From Actinoplanes sp. N902-109 (GTDB lineage Bacteria > Actinomycetota > Actinomycetes > Mycobacteriales > Micromonosporaceae), in the NCBI RefSeq assembly GCF_000389965.1, contig NC_021191.1, positions 6,821,501 to 6,885,500 of the forward strand: a stretch of DNA of 64,000 nucleotides. The letters run 5' to 3'. The translations under genes and the position numbers were made by a program. Below are positions 37,421 through 45,579 of the stretch, one piece after another (the first letter of the stretch is position 1; each line of letters opens with the position of its first letter). A model generated the notes under the pieces. That model made no database searches. It had not been told where the DNA came from and saw nothing but the letters and a program-made list of their open reading frames with translations.

Positions 37421-39015
37421 GGCTGGTCCTCTCCGGCGTCGCCGCCGCTGTCATCGTCCTCCGGCGCCTCACCCGAGGCGCCTTGAGCCTTCCCCGCCCC
37501 GGCCCGGCCCGGAGCCGCACCCGCCGCCGCCGCACCCGCAGCACCACCGGCCGAAGCAGCACCACCAGCCGGAGCAGCACCACCGGCCGAAGCACCACCA
37601 GCCGAAGCAGCACCACCGGCCGACGCAGCGCCGCTGGGGAGGGGCGTGCCGCGGACGATCCGGCGGAGCAGGGGCAAGCGGTCGGCCATCGCTCGTTCGG
37701 CGCCGTGGTCGGTGGGCTGGTAGTACTCCGTGCCGGTGAGATCATCCGGCACGTACTGCTGTCTGACAACGCCCTTGGGGTCGTCGTGGGGGTAGCGGTA
37801 GCCGCGACCGTGGCCCAGGCCTTTGCTGCCGGCGTAGTGGGCGTCGCGCAGGTGGGCGGGCACGGCGCCGCCGCGACCGGCGCGGACGTCGGCCATGGCG
37901 GCCGAGATGGCGGTGGTGACGGCGTTGGACTTGGGGGCGGTGGCCATGTGCACGACGGCCTGGGCGAGGTTGAGCCCCGCCTCGGGCAGGCCGACCGACT
38001 GCACCGCCTGAGCGGCTGCCGTGGCGATCAGCAGCGCCTGCGGGTCGGCCATGCCGACGTCCTCGCTGGCGAAGATGACGATGCGGCGGGCGATGAAGCG
38101 CGGGTCCTCGCCGGCCACCAGCATGCGGGCCAGCCAGTGCAGCGCCGCGTCCGGGTCGGAGCCGCGCATGCTCTTGATGAACGCGCTGATCACGTCGTAG
38201 TGCGCGTCGCCGTCGCGGTCGTAGCGCACGGCCGCCACGTCGACCGCCTTCTCCGCGGTGGCCAGGTCGATCTCGGCGGCGCCCTGGGCCTGTGCCGACC
38301 CTGCGGCTGCTTCGAGCGCGGTCAGTGCTTTCCGTACGTCGCCCGCTGCCAGCCGTACCAGATGGTCCTCGGCCTCGGGGGTGAGAGTGACCTGACCACC
38401 CAGCCCACGCTCGTCGGTGACCGCGCGGCGGACGAGCCGGCGCACGTCCTCCTCGTCGAGGCCCTTGAGGGTGAGCAGCACGCAGCGCGAGAGCAGCGGC
38501 GAGATCACCGAGAAGTAGGGATTCTCGGTGGTGGCGGCGAGCAGCGTGACGGTGCGGTCCTCGACCGCGGCGAGCAGGGAGTCCTGCTGGGTCTTGCTGA
38601 ACCGGTGGACCTCGTCGATGAACAGCACCGTGGGCGGGCCACCGGCGCGGCGCTCGCGGCGGGCGGTGTCGATCACCGCGCGGACGTCCTTGACCCCGGC
38701 GGTCAGCGCGGACATGGCGACGAACTTGCGGTCGGTGGCCCCGGCGACGAGGTGCGCGATCGTGGTCTTGCCGGTGCCGGGCGGGCCCCACAGGATGACC
38801 GACATCGGGCTGCTGCCGGTGACCAGCTGGCGCAGCGGCGCACCGGGGGCGAGCAGGTGTTGCTGGCCGACGAGCTCGTCGAGACTGGCCGGACGCATCC
38901 GCACGGGCAGCGGGGAGCCGGCGTCGGGCGCGCTGAGGCCGGACTCCGCGCCGGCCGGCGCCGCGGTGCGCACGGCACCCGGCTCGGTCAGGGAGAAGAG
39001 TCCGTCGAATTCCAT
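37417..39015 (-). CDS. rarA: Replication-associated recombination protein A (RarA/MgsA)
   Basis: AAA+ ATPase of the clamp-loader group acting at stalled replication forks. 532 residues from ATG 39015 (MEFDGLFSLTEPGA); the frame extends 66 codons upstream without homology. Walker A GPPGTGKTT (about 76-84), Walker B LFIDEVHRF, sensor ATTENPYFSV, and C-terminal RarA tetramerisation region (HYAGSKGLGHGRGYRYPHDD). The last 75 residues are an Ala/Gly/Ser repeat tail (GGAASAGGASAGGAAP) not found in typical family members. Confidence 0.95.
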   Translation of the reverse strand: MEFDGLFSLTEPGAVRTAAPAGAESGLSAPDAGSPLPVRMRPASLDELVGQQHLLAPGAPLRQLVTGSSPMSVILWGPPGTGKTTIAHLVAGATDRKFVAMSALTAGVKDVRAVIDTARRERRAGGPPTVLFIDEVHRFSKTQQDSLLAAVEDRTVTLLAATTENPYFSVISPLLSRCVLLTLKGLDEEDVRRLVRRAVTDERGLGGQVTLTPEAEDHLVRLAAGDVRKALTALEAAAGSAQAQGAAEIDLATAEKAVDVAAVRYDRDGDAHYDVISAFIKSMRGSDPDAALHWLARMLVAGEDPRFIARRIVIFASEDVGMADPQALLIATAAAQAVQSVGLPEAGLNLAQAVVHMATAPKSNAVTTAISAAMADVRAGRGGAVPAHLRDAHYAGSKGLGHGRGYRYPHDDPKGVVRQQYVPDDLTGTEYYQPTDHGAERAMADRLPLLRRIVRGTPLPSGAASAGGAASAGGASAGGAAPAGGAASAGGAAGAAAAGAAPGRAGAGKAQGASGEAPEDDDSGGDAGEDQP

Positions 39016-39091
39016 CGGCAACGACAGTACCGGCCCACATACCACAGCCGGAAATGCCCCTTTTGCCAAAACTGACAGTGACCCTCCGGCC

Positions 39092-39127
39092 ACGAAAAGG
39101 CGCTGCCCACCGGAGCGGACAGCGCCT
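39092..39127 (-). terminator. Terminator after the small 69-residue gene
   Basis: AGGCGCTG (39098-39105) pairs with CAGCGCCT (39120-39127), loop 14 bases, followed on the minus strand by TTTTCGTG. It lies 12 bases past the stop of the 39140-39349 gene and separates it from rarA. The remaining gap 39016-39091 holds the rarA promoter region; no convincing promoter was identified. Confidence 0.7.
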
Positions 39128-39139
39128 GCCGAGGAAACG

Positions 39140-39349
39140 TCAGCCACGACCCGGGCGACGGCCGGAGAACCGCCGGCCCGAGCCGTTGCCGGACCGCGGC
39201 CCGCTGCCCACACCGGCCAGGTAGAGCGAGATCAGCAGCAGTCCGAGCGAGGCGAACGTGGGGAAGTTGAACAAGTCGGTGGTCTTCACGTCGAACAGGT
39301 CGAGCAGCAGGTAGATGCCGAACACGACAGCTGCGGCGATCGCAAGCAT
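39140..39349 (-). CDS. Small membrane protein, hypothetical
   Basis: 69 residues with two hydrophobic stretches (MLAIAAAVVFGIYLLLDLFD and FASLGLLLISLYLAGVG) and a basic Gly/Arg C-terminus. ATG 39349 with GGAGGATC eight bases upstream, and a dedicated terminator, support it being a real gene. The leader at 39350-39386 contains a stem-loop (GCACGTCGAAGTGC flanked by GGGG/CCCC) that may end the preceding MFS transcript. No family recognised. Confidence 0.7.
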   Translation of the reverse strand: MLAIAAAVVFGIYLLLDLFDVKTTDLFNFPTFASLGLLLISLYLAGVGSGPRSGNGSGRRFSGRRPGRG

Positions 39350-39386
39350 GGGATCCTCCAGGGGGTGAGAGCACTTCGACGTGCTT

Positions 39387-40610
39387 CTACCCCTCGGGTG
39401 GTCCCGCGCAAACCGGTTGACGTGCCGTTCTGCGCCGCGCGACCAGATAGAGCGGCGCCGCGGCGGCCAGCACCGCCGCGCCGGTCAGCAGGGACACCAC
39501 CAGACTGGTCGCCGAGGCGAGCGCCGTGAGCGTGACCATGCCCAGCGCCCCGGCCGGCTGGGCGACCATCGAGTTCAGCGACAGCAGGCTGGCCCGGTAC
39601 GGCCCCTCGACCTGCCGGTGCAGCAGTCCGTTGTGGACCGCCCCGGACGCGCCGTGCACCGAGTAGCAGAGCAGATAGCCGGCGATCACGCCGACCGGCC
39701 CGGCGAGCAGGGCCATCATCAGCACCGTGGCACCCTGCGCCACCCGCAGCACGAAGCCGGTCCAGGGTGCACCGATACGCCGGCTGAGCAACGGGACCAG
39801 GGCCGCCCCGGCCGCCGAGACCAGCCAGCCCGCCGACCCCACCGGGCCCATCAGCGACGAGGCCCGATCGGCGTCACCCAGCACGTCGGCCAGCCGCACC
39901 GGGGTCAGCGTCTCGAACGCCACCATGCCGAAGCCCCAGAACAGTTCGACGCCGACCAGCGCCACGATCACCCGCGAGCGGCGCAGCAGGCCGACGGCAC
40001 CGGCGATGGCGGCGGGCACCCCCCGTACGGAAGCAAGCAGCGCGCCCACCCCCCGAGCCGGACGGTCCTCGGTCATCAGCGTGGCGACCGCGACGAGCGA
40101 GACAACCTGCAGCCCCAGGGCGATGTAGACGGGCACGTCGATCGAGCCGAGCGCGATGGCACCACCGGAGAGCAGCGCACCGGCACCGACTGCGACGCCG
40201 AGCACCGCACCGCTGCGACCCAGGCCGGTCTCGATGTCGGCGCCCTCGTCCGCGGCCAGCGCGTGGTCGACGTACCAGGCTTCGAGCGGTCCACTGTCGA
40301 GCGCCCGGTAGATGCCCTGCAACGCGTAGAAGACGACGAACATGGCGACGGTGTCGGCCACGGTCAGCAGCGACAGCGCCACGATCTCGACGGCACCGGC
40401 CAGCAGCAGCACCGGGCGCCGGCCCAGCGCGTCGGACAGCCCGCCGGTCGGCAGCTCGAGGAACATCACGACGATGCCCTGCAGCGCGGCAGCCGAGCCG
40501 TACTGGGCCAGCGACAGCCCGCGGTCCAGCGGCAGCAGCGCACTGATCGGGATGATGAAGCCGACCGGCAGCCAGCGCAGCGCGACGAGGAACAGGAAGC
40601 GCCCGGTCAC
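39387..40610 (-). CDS. MFS transporter
   Basis: 407 residues, about 12 membrane helices. Contains the MFS loop motif as GGLSDALGRRPVLLL (residues about 44-58) between helices 2 and 3. Substrate unknown; small-molecule efflux is the likeliest role. GTG 40610 overlaps the ArsR-type regulator stop by four bases, so regulator and pump form a two-gene operon, the common arrangement for a self-regulated exporter. The open frame upstream of 40610 is a shadow within the regulator gene. Confidence 0.92.
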   Translation of the reverse strand: MTGRFLFLVALRWLPVGFIIPISALLPLDRGLSLAQYGSAAALQGIVVMFLELPTGGLSDALGRRPVLLLAGAVEIVALSLLTVADTVAMFVVFYALQGIYRALDSGPLEAWYVDHALAADEGADIETGLGRSGAVLGVAVGAGALLSGGAIALGSIDVPVYIALGLQVVSLVAVATLMTEDRPARGVGALLASVRGVPAAIAGAVGLLRRSRVIVALVGVELFWGFGMVAFETLTPVRLADVLGDADRASSLMGPVGSAGWLVSAAGAALVPLLSRRIGAPWTGFVLRVAQGATVLMMALLAGPVGVIAGYLLCYSVHGASGAVHNGLLHRQVEGPYRASLLSLNSMVAQPAGALGMVTLTALASATSLVVSLLTGAAVLAAAAPLYLVARRRTARQPVCAGPPEG

Positions 40611-41167
40611 GAGTCGACCCTCGGCACGGCGACCAGGTAGCAGAGGACCTGCCGGGCGCCGGGCCCCGGCCCGGCCTGCCGGTAGCGCTCGATCACCGCG
40701 TCCAGCTCGGCGGTCATCGCCCGCAGTTGCGCCGGGTCGAGCAGCAGATAGGCATCGGAGAAGTCGGCGGCGGCGCGCCATTCCTCCGGTTCACCCGGCT
40801 GAGCCCGGCGCCACGACTCCACGCGCTCGTTGAGATAGGCCAGCTGCCTGCCCTCCATCCACTCGGCCGCGGCGGTCGCATCCGGGTCGTCGGCGTAGGC
40901 GTCACGCCGCCAGCTGCTCACCTCGTGCGCGGCCCGCCACCAGCGCTCCCGGCCGCGCCCGGCGCTCTCCTCCTCGACGACCAGCCCGACCTCGGCCAGC
41001 CGGCGCAGGTGATAGCTGGTGGCGCCGGTGTTGGTGCCGAGCGCCTCGGCGAGCCGGGTCGCGGTGGCCGAACCGTCGAGCCGTAACCGGCCGAGCAGCC
41101 GGGAGCGCAACGGGTGCGCGAGGACCCGGATCTGCTGCGGGCTGAGATGCACGCGAGACGTCGACAT
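40607..41167 (-). CDS. ArsR/winged-helix transcriptional regulator
   Basis: 186 residues from ATG 41167 (MSTSRVHLSPQQIRVLAHPL). N-terminal winged helix: LAHPLRSRLLGRLRLDGSAT, then TNTGATSYHLRRLAEVGLVV as recognition helix, and the wing. No ArsR metal Cys motif; the C-terminal half carries helical segments (WMEGRQLAYLNERVESWRR) as in DUF2285-free ArsR_5-type repressors that control adjacent MFS pumps. Divergent from the GNAT gene across a 9-bp inverted-repeat operator starting three bases from its start codon. Confidence 0.9.
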   Translation of the reverse strand: MSTSRVHLSPQQIRVLAHPLRSRLLGRLRLDGSATATRLAEALGTNTGATSYHLRRLAEVGLVVEEESAGRGRERWWRAAHEVSSWRRDAYADDPDATAAAEWMEGRQLAYLNERVESWRRAQPGEPEEWRAAADFSDAYLLLDPAQLRAMTAELDAVIERYRQAGPGPGARQVLCYLVAVPRVDS

Positions 41168-41169
41168 AA

Positions 41170-41203
41170 CTTGCACAATACTTGTGCACAGAAATTGTGC
41201 AAG
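41170..41203. promoter_or_regulatory. Operator between ArsR-type regulator and GNAT gene
   Basis: Perfect inverted repeat CTTGCACAA (41170-41178) / TTGTGCAAG (41195-41203), with a third related site CTTGTGCACA (41181-41190) between. All three share TTGTGCA. The AT-rich block fills nearly the whole 46-bp divergent gap, so a bound regulator would block both directions. Confidence 0.7.
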
Positions 41204-41213
41204 GATGGCTGTC

Positions 41214-41675
41214 ATGACCACAGCCAGACCGGCAACCGCCGAGGACGCCCCCGAATTGATCCGGCTACGCGCCGTGATGCTGCGTTCGATGGGCGACGCG
41301 GTGCCCGACGGCCCCTGGCAGCAGACCGGCCTCGAGCTGCTGCGCACGGGCCTCGGCGACACCCTCGCCGCCTTCGTGGTGGACCGGCCGGCCGGGCCGG
41401 GACTCGCGGCCTGCGCCGTGGGCGCGGTGGATCAGCGACTCCCGGGGCCCAGCAACCCGACCGGCTTGCGCGGGTACGTCTACAACGTCGCCACCGACCC
41501 GGAGTACCGCCGCCGCGGTTACTCCCGGGCCTGCATGACAGCCCTGATCGACTGGTACGCCGGCCGGGGCATCCGCGGGATCGACCTGCGCGCCTCGCCG
41601 GACGGCCTGCCACTGTACGAGTCGCTGGGCTTCCGCCGCACCGCGGACCCCGCCATGCGGCTCACCTTGACCTGA
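41214..41675 (+). CDS. GNAT-family N-acetyltransferase
   Basis: 153 residues. Acetyl-CoA binding motif A as VATDPEYRRRGYSRACMTAL (about residues 87-106), the N-terminal RPATAEDAPELIRLR, and the C-terminal PLYESLGFRR. Substrate unknown. ATG 41214 chosen because AAGGA lies eight bases upstream; ATG 41205 is an alternative. Probably controlled with the divergent ArsR-MFS operon. Confidence 0.9.
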   Translation: MTTARPATAEDAPELIRLRAVMLRSMGDAVPDGPWQQTGLELLRTGLGDTLAAFVVDRPAGPGLAACAVGAVDQRLPGPSNPTGLRGYVYNVATDPEYRRRGYSRACMTALIDWYAGRGIRGIDLRASPDGLPLYESLGFRRTADPAMRLTLT

Positions 41676-41676
41676 A

Positions 41677-42696
41677 GTGAGGTTCAAGGTGGACAGTCGG
41701 TGGATGACACTTGACGAGGCTCTTCTCCGGCTGAGCAGGACCGGCCCGGAACGCGACGGCTTCCTTTCCAACCATGCGCCGATGGCCGTCGAGGTGCTCA
41801 CCCGGTACGGCCACGGCGACCTGGCCGGCCACTGGATCGACGACTACCGGGACCGGCTGGCGGAGGCGCCCCGCGGCATCGCGCCGATCCCGGCGGACCA
41901 GTGGCGCGACCCGCTCGGCGACCCCACCCGCGCCGGCGACTGGATCACCTTCTTCGAGCGCGAAGTCGCCCTGGCGCCGTGGCGCGACGTGCTCGCCACA
42001 TGGTGGCCGCGGCTGCTGCCGGGCATCGCCGCCGGAGCCACCCACGGCGTGATCCGGGTCGGGCACGCCGTGCGCGCCCTGCTCGACCAGGAGACCGCGG
42101 TACGGGTCGGCGAACTCGGGCAGGGGCTCGCCTACTGGGCCGCCCGCTGGCAGCCGCTCGCCCCGGCCGGCCGGGGTCCCTACGGCGGCGGGGACCCCCG
42201 GGCGGCGCTCGACGCGGTGCCCCGCGTACCGGATCAACGCTTCGGGATCCGCAACCGGCTCGCCCAGCTCGCCGACCTCCCCGGCTGGCCGCAGACCGCC
42301 GGGTCCGTGCCGGGGGACCTGCCCGGCATCGTCGCGGCCGCGGTGCGCAGGCACGCTGCCTTCGGGTACGGCAACCCGGTCATGCTCGTGCACGCGGCCA
42401 CCGCCCCCGCGGCCGTGCTGCGGACCCTGCCCGCACTCCCGGTCGCACTGCACCGACCGAGCATCGCGGCGGCCTGGGCGGCCTCGACAGCCGTCACAGC
42501 GGCGTACTCCCCCGCCGGGCCCGCCCGGGTGGAACCCGCCGTTCTGGACCCGGCCGACGTCATCCAGCAGGCCGTCGACTCCGGTGACCCGCACGCGATC
42601 AAGTTCGCCGACGCGGCGGTCGAGGCCTACGCCCGCGACGCCGACCCGGACCTGCTCGTCGCGAGCCGCCGGGCCACCGAGCTCATCGGAGCTTGA
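41677..42696 (+). CDS. Questin oxidase-like protein
   Basis: 339 residues, one base after the GNAT stop. Resembles the questin oxidase (DUF4243) family, helical proteins first known from fungal aromatic polyketide ring cleavage. Family-type features: SNHAPMAVEVLTRYGHGD near the N-terminus, GATHGVIRVGHAVRAL (His motifs around residues 116-131), and VMLVHAATAPAAVLRTLPAL. GTG start at 41677; ATG 41704 is an alternative. In bacteria the function is largely unknown; a cofactor-free or Baeyer-Villiger-type oxidase is only a suggestion. Its end overlaps the convergent GyrI-like gene by 14 bases. Confidence 0.82.
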   Translation: MRFKVDSRWMTLDEALLRLSRTGPERDGFLSNHAPMAVEVLTRYGHGDLAGHWIDDYRDRLAEAPRGIAPIPADQWRDPLGDPTRAGDWITFFEREVALAPWRDVLATWWPRLLPGIAAGATHGVIRVGHAVRALLDQETAVRVGELGQGLAYWAARWQPLAPAGRGPYGGGDPRAALDAVPRVPDQRFGIRNRLAQLADLPGWPQTAGSVPGDLPGIVAAAVRRHAAFGYGNPVMLVHAATAPAAVLRTLPALPVALHRPSIAAAWAASTAVTAAYSPAGPARVEPAVLDPADVIQQAVDSGDPHAIKFADAAVEAYARDADPDLLVASRRATELIGA

Positions 42697-43174
42697 ACAG
42701 CAGCGCGGTCTCCCACTTGTGCATGTCGGGCTGCTCGGCCGGGTTGGTCATCAGCACCTCCAGCCGGGCGGCCCACTCCTCACCGTCCGGCGTCGGCGTC
42801 ATGTCCCACTCGAGGCCCTCGTGCTGCGCCCAGTCCAGCAGGCCGGCGGTCACGCCCATCAACTCGTCCGGATGCCCGACATGGGTGACGGTCGCATACC
42901 GCCCGGCGGGCAGCACGTCCAGAAACGTCGGCTCGTCCACCTCGATCGGCTCGGCCAGCGGGATCCCGGCATCCACCAGCAGCTCCGCCGTCATGTGGAT
43001 GCCCCGGTACCGGAAGAACGGCGCCCCGGCCGGCGTCACCCCCCGCTCGCCCAGCCAGGCGAACATCCCCGGCAGATGATCGGCCACCCGGGCGAACTCG
43101 GTCATGGCAATCGTCTCCCGCCGCCCGGCATAGATCTGCGCGGGCCGCTCCACGACAGTCGGTTGCAGCAGCAT
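42683..43174 (-). CDS. GyrI-like / effector-binding domain protein
   Basis: 163 residues from ATG 43174. Pattern VVERPAQIYAGRRETIAMTE, FFRYRGIHM, LPAGRYATVTHVGHPDEL and DWAQHEGLEWDMTP follows the SOUL/GyrI-like small-molecule-binding fold found in AraC/MerR effector domains; here it stands alone without a DNA-binding domain. Likely a ligand-binding or detoxifying protein; ligand unknown. Confidence 0.85.
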   Translation of the reverse strand: MLLQPTVVERPAQIYAGRRETIAMTEFARVADHLPGMFAWLGERGVTPAGAPFFRYRGIHMTAELLVDAGIPLAEPIEVDEPTFLDVLPAGRYATVTHVGHPDELMGVTAGLLDWAQHEGLEWDMTPTPDGEEWAARLEVLMTNPAEQPDMHKWETALLFKLR

Positions 43175-43178
43175 CCCC

Positions 43179-44591
43179 TCATTCTGACGGCACCCCGGCA
43201 ATCCGCACGCCACCGTCCTGTGCCGGGATGACAACCGGCGCGGTCGCCCCATGATCGGGCCCGTCCTGCGACGAGATCGCCGTGGAGATCAGGCTGCCGG
43301 CAACCGGCTCGACGGCAACCGGCTCGTCGGCGGACCGCAACCGCGGCGGTGCGGGCATCCACGGCTTGAGGTTCTGCAGCACCTGCTCGTAGAACTCGTC
43401 GATCGCCCCGAGCAGCGAATCGATGAAAGCACCGCGCCCGGCGCCGCGCTTCGTGCCCGCCGGCGTCGACTGCGCCACCCGGAACGCCCGCAACTCCTTC
43501 GACGCATCGCCGATGATCGAGGTCGGCGACTCCCGGACCGTCCGCAGCAGCTCGGCGTTGCCCGCCCCGCGTGCGTGCAGGGCGAACGCCTCGATGCGCA
43601 GCGTCTCCGGAGCGGTGCGAAGCTGCCGGACCAGCCAGTTCACCCGGGTCGCCGGCCTGCCCTCCTTCGGCGCGTCGATGTCCACACGACACGTGATACG
43701 ACCGGCGCGCAGGTCAGCTGTCACCAGCAGCGGCCCGACGGCGCCCGGGATCTTGAGCCCCCCGGTCATCGTGCCCGCCGTGGTCAGCTGGTTGATCAGG
43801 CCCTGGGTCCGCGCGGCCGGGTCCGACAGATCCTTCCGGCTCAGCGCCGGGACCACCTCGATGCCGAGCCGCCGGCCGAGCTTGAGGCAGGAATAGCGGA
43901 CCAGCGCATCGAACCGACCGGCGACCTCGGCCGCATGGATGTCACCGGCTCGCAGCGTCCCGGCGTTGACGGCCTCGCGCGCGGGAACCCAGGCCGGCCC
44001 CATGTCATTGAACTCCATCGCGCCGGAGCGCGGATGCTCCAGATAGCGGATCAGCTCGCCGAGAATCCACGCCTGGTCCGGATCGGCGACGCCGCGATAT
44101 TCCTTTTGCATCACCGCCTCGGTCAGCACCATGCTCCACGGCAGGTGGTGCATGGTGACCTTTCTGAGTTTGCGCTTGTCAACCGCAGTGGGATGCTGCC
44201 CGGCGACCGGAGGAATCTCGTTCGAGATGGTGATCAAGGCGTCGAAGTCGTTCTCCCGGGCGATGTCGAGATAGCGCTCCAACTGTTCGGCGGCCAGCTC
44301 GTTACCCGCCGTCTTGACCTCCACCAAGGCGGTCCACTGTCGCTGCCCACGCACGACCCGGATCAAGCCGTCCGGGAAGTACTGCTTGTCGCCCAGCTTG
44401 AACGGCACTTCGATGAAGGTCTGCAGCTGCCCGGCCGGAGCGCCCAGCGGTTGGACAATCGCCCGGCCGAACTCGCGGACGGAACTCATGACAGCGAGCA
44501 ACGCCGACGTGGCACGTCGTTCTTGTTCCTGCGCACCGTTGATGCCGGACGTCGGAATCAATCGGGCGGTGAGCCAGGCTTCCTCGGGCAT
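43179..44591 (-). CDS. PD-(D/E)XK nuclease-like protein
   Basis: 470 residues. N-terminal nuclease-like core: E61, PD at 73-74 (KQYFPDGLIRVV), EVK at 91-93 (TALVEVKTAGNELAAEQLER) and a following QLERYLDIAR helix, the standard PD-(D/E)XK order with the last motif Q-x3-Y. The remaining 350 residues include a large unknown region and a C-terminal disordered tail (from about 415). Related actinobacterial proteins are often named stress response proteins. ATG 44591 with GAGGAG upstream. Nuclease activity is inferred from motifs. Stands alone between unrelated genes and has a 7-bp inverted repeat upstream. Confidence 0.78.
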   Translation of the reverse strand: MPEEAWLTARLIPTSGINGAQEQERRATSALLAVMSSVREFGRAIVQPLGAPAGQLQTFIEVPFKLGDKQYFPDGLIRVVRGQRQWTALVEVKTAGNELAAEQLERYLDIARENDFDALITISNEIPPVAGQHPTAVDKRKLRKVTMHHLPWSMVLTEAVMQKEYRGVADPDQAWILGELIRYLEHPRSGAMEFNDMGPAWVPAREAVNAGTLRAGDIHAAEVAGRFDALVRYSCLKLGRRLGIEVVPALSRKDLSDPAARTQGLINQLTTAGTMTGGLKIPGAVGPLLVTADLRAGRITCRVDIDAPKEGRPATRVNWLVRQLRTAPETLRIEAFALHARGAGNAELLRTVRESPTSIIGDASKELRAFRVAQSTPAGTKRGAGRGAFIDSLLGAIDEFYEQVLQNLKPWMPAPPRLRSADEPVAVEPVAGSLISTAISSQDGPDHGATAPVVIPAQDGGVRIAGVPSE

Positions 44592-44602
44592 TCATCACTC
44601 CT

Positions 44603-44630
44603 CGTTACGAAAACTGCTCGAAACGTAACG
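44603..44630. promoter_or_regulatory. Inverted repeat upstream of the PD-(D/E)XK gene
   Basis: CGTTACG (44603-44609) and CGTAACG (44624-44630) form a perfect 7-bp inverted repeat with 14-base AT-rich spacer, 12 bases upstream of the start codon, overlapping its likely promoter. Operator role inferred. The rest of the gap to 44757 is AT-richer than the flanks and shows no gene. Confidence 0.45.
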
Positions 44631-44757
44631 CATCAACGGCGCAACAAGGAGAGAGACAGGGCCGTCGATCAACCAATAAAGAAAGCCCTTGCGAACGATG
44701 ACCAGGCACAGTTCGGACAGGTCATTCCGGCTGTTCGAAGGCGTGGCGTCGCGGGTG

Positions 44758-45579
44758 TCAGGGGTGGCGCGCGGCGGTGAGGGCTTCGGCCGGTGGGCGG
44801 AGGCGGGTGGGGATGAGGGTGGTGGCCCGGGTGCTGTCGAGTTTGACGTCGGTGGGGCGGGGGCCGAGACCACCCTCGGCGACCGGGCAGGTCGTGATGG
44901 CGCCGGGGTCGAGGCCGTGGGACCGGGCGATGAGGTGGCCGAGGGCCGCTCGGGAGAGGGCTTGCGGGCCGGCCACGTTGAGTACGCCGGCGTAGTCGGT
45001 GGCGGCCAGGTCGAGCAGGGCTGCGGCCAGGTCGGTGGCGTCGATCGGGCAGCGGATCTCGTCGGTGAAGAGGGCTCCTGGCCGGACGCCGCGGGCGAGG
45101 TCGAGAGCGAGCTGGACCTGTTTGCTGCGGGTGTCGCCGATGATCAGGCTGGTGCGGGCGATGACGGCGGCCGGGTCGACGGCGCGCACGGCGGTTTCGG
45201 CTGCTGCTTTGGCCGCGCCGTACATCGTGATCGGGGCCGGGTCGACGTCGTCGCCGTACGGGGCGGGGCGGCCGGGGTGCACCGCGTCGGTGGAGACGTG
45301 CACGAGGCGGGCCCCGGCGGCGGCTGCCGCGAGCGCGACGTTGGCGGCACCGTCGGCGCAGGTGGCCCATTCGGTGGCCCGGTACGCCGTGTTGACGACG
45401 AGCTCCGGTCGTACCGAAGCCATCAGGGTGTGTACCGCGGCGCGGTCGCGGATGTCCAGGGGTGACCAGCCGGTGGCCGGGGTGGTGGCCGTGCCGGAGA
45501 CGGCGTGGCCCGCCGCCGACGCCAGCCGGGCCACCTCACTGCCGAGGTGGCCGCCGGCGCCGACGACGAGCAGGCGCAT
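44758..45579 (-). CDS. NAD(P)-dependent sugar-nucleotide reductase-like protein (RmlD-type)
   Basis: 273 residues from ATG 45579. Rossmann motif VVGAGGHLGSEVARLA at the N-terminus, VVNTAYRAT, VHVSTDAVHPG, and catalytic YxxxK as MYGAAKAAAE (about 119-128) place it in the RmlD (dTDP-4-dehydrorhamnose reductase)/extended SDR family. Substrate unproven because no other rml genes are nearby. Its ATG shares one base with the aspS stop (TGATG), so it is co-translated with aspS. Confidence 0.88.
   Translation of the reverse strand: MRLLVVGAGGHLGSEVARLASAAGHAVSGTATTPATGWSPLDIRDRAAVHTLMASVRPELVVNTAYRATEWATCADGAANVALAAAAAGARLVHVSTDAVHPGRPAPYGDDVDPAPITMYGAAKAAAETAVRAVDPAAVIARTSLIIGDTRSKQVQLALDLARGVRPGALFTDEIRCPIDATDLAAALLDLAATDYAGVLNVAGPQALSRAALGHLIARSHGLDPGAITTCPVAEGGLGPRPTDVKLDSTRATTLIPTRLRPPAEALTAARHP

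Noticed and set aside
33611..37486. A 1291-codon plus-strand frame opposite the repeat-rich membrane protein
   Set aside because: Mirror of the repeats; Arg/Pro-rich with no membrane or domain pattern, and the minus-strand frame has the membrane helix, Cys domain and rarA overlap.
44631..44757. A small gene in the gap between the PD-(D/E)XK and RmlD-like genes
   Set aside because: No frame with a ribosome binding site and protein-like composition was seen.
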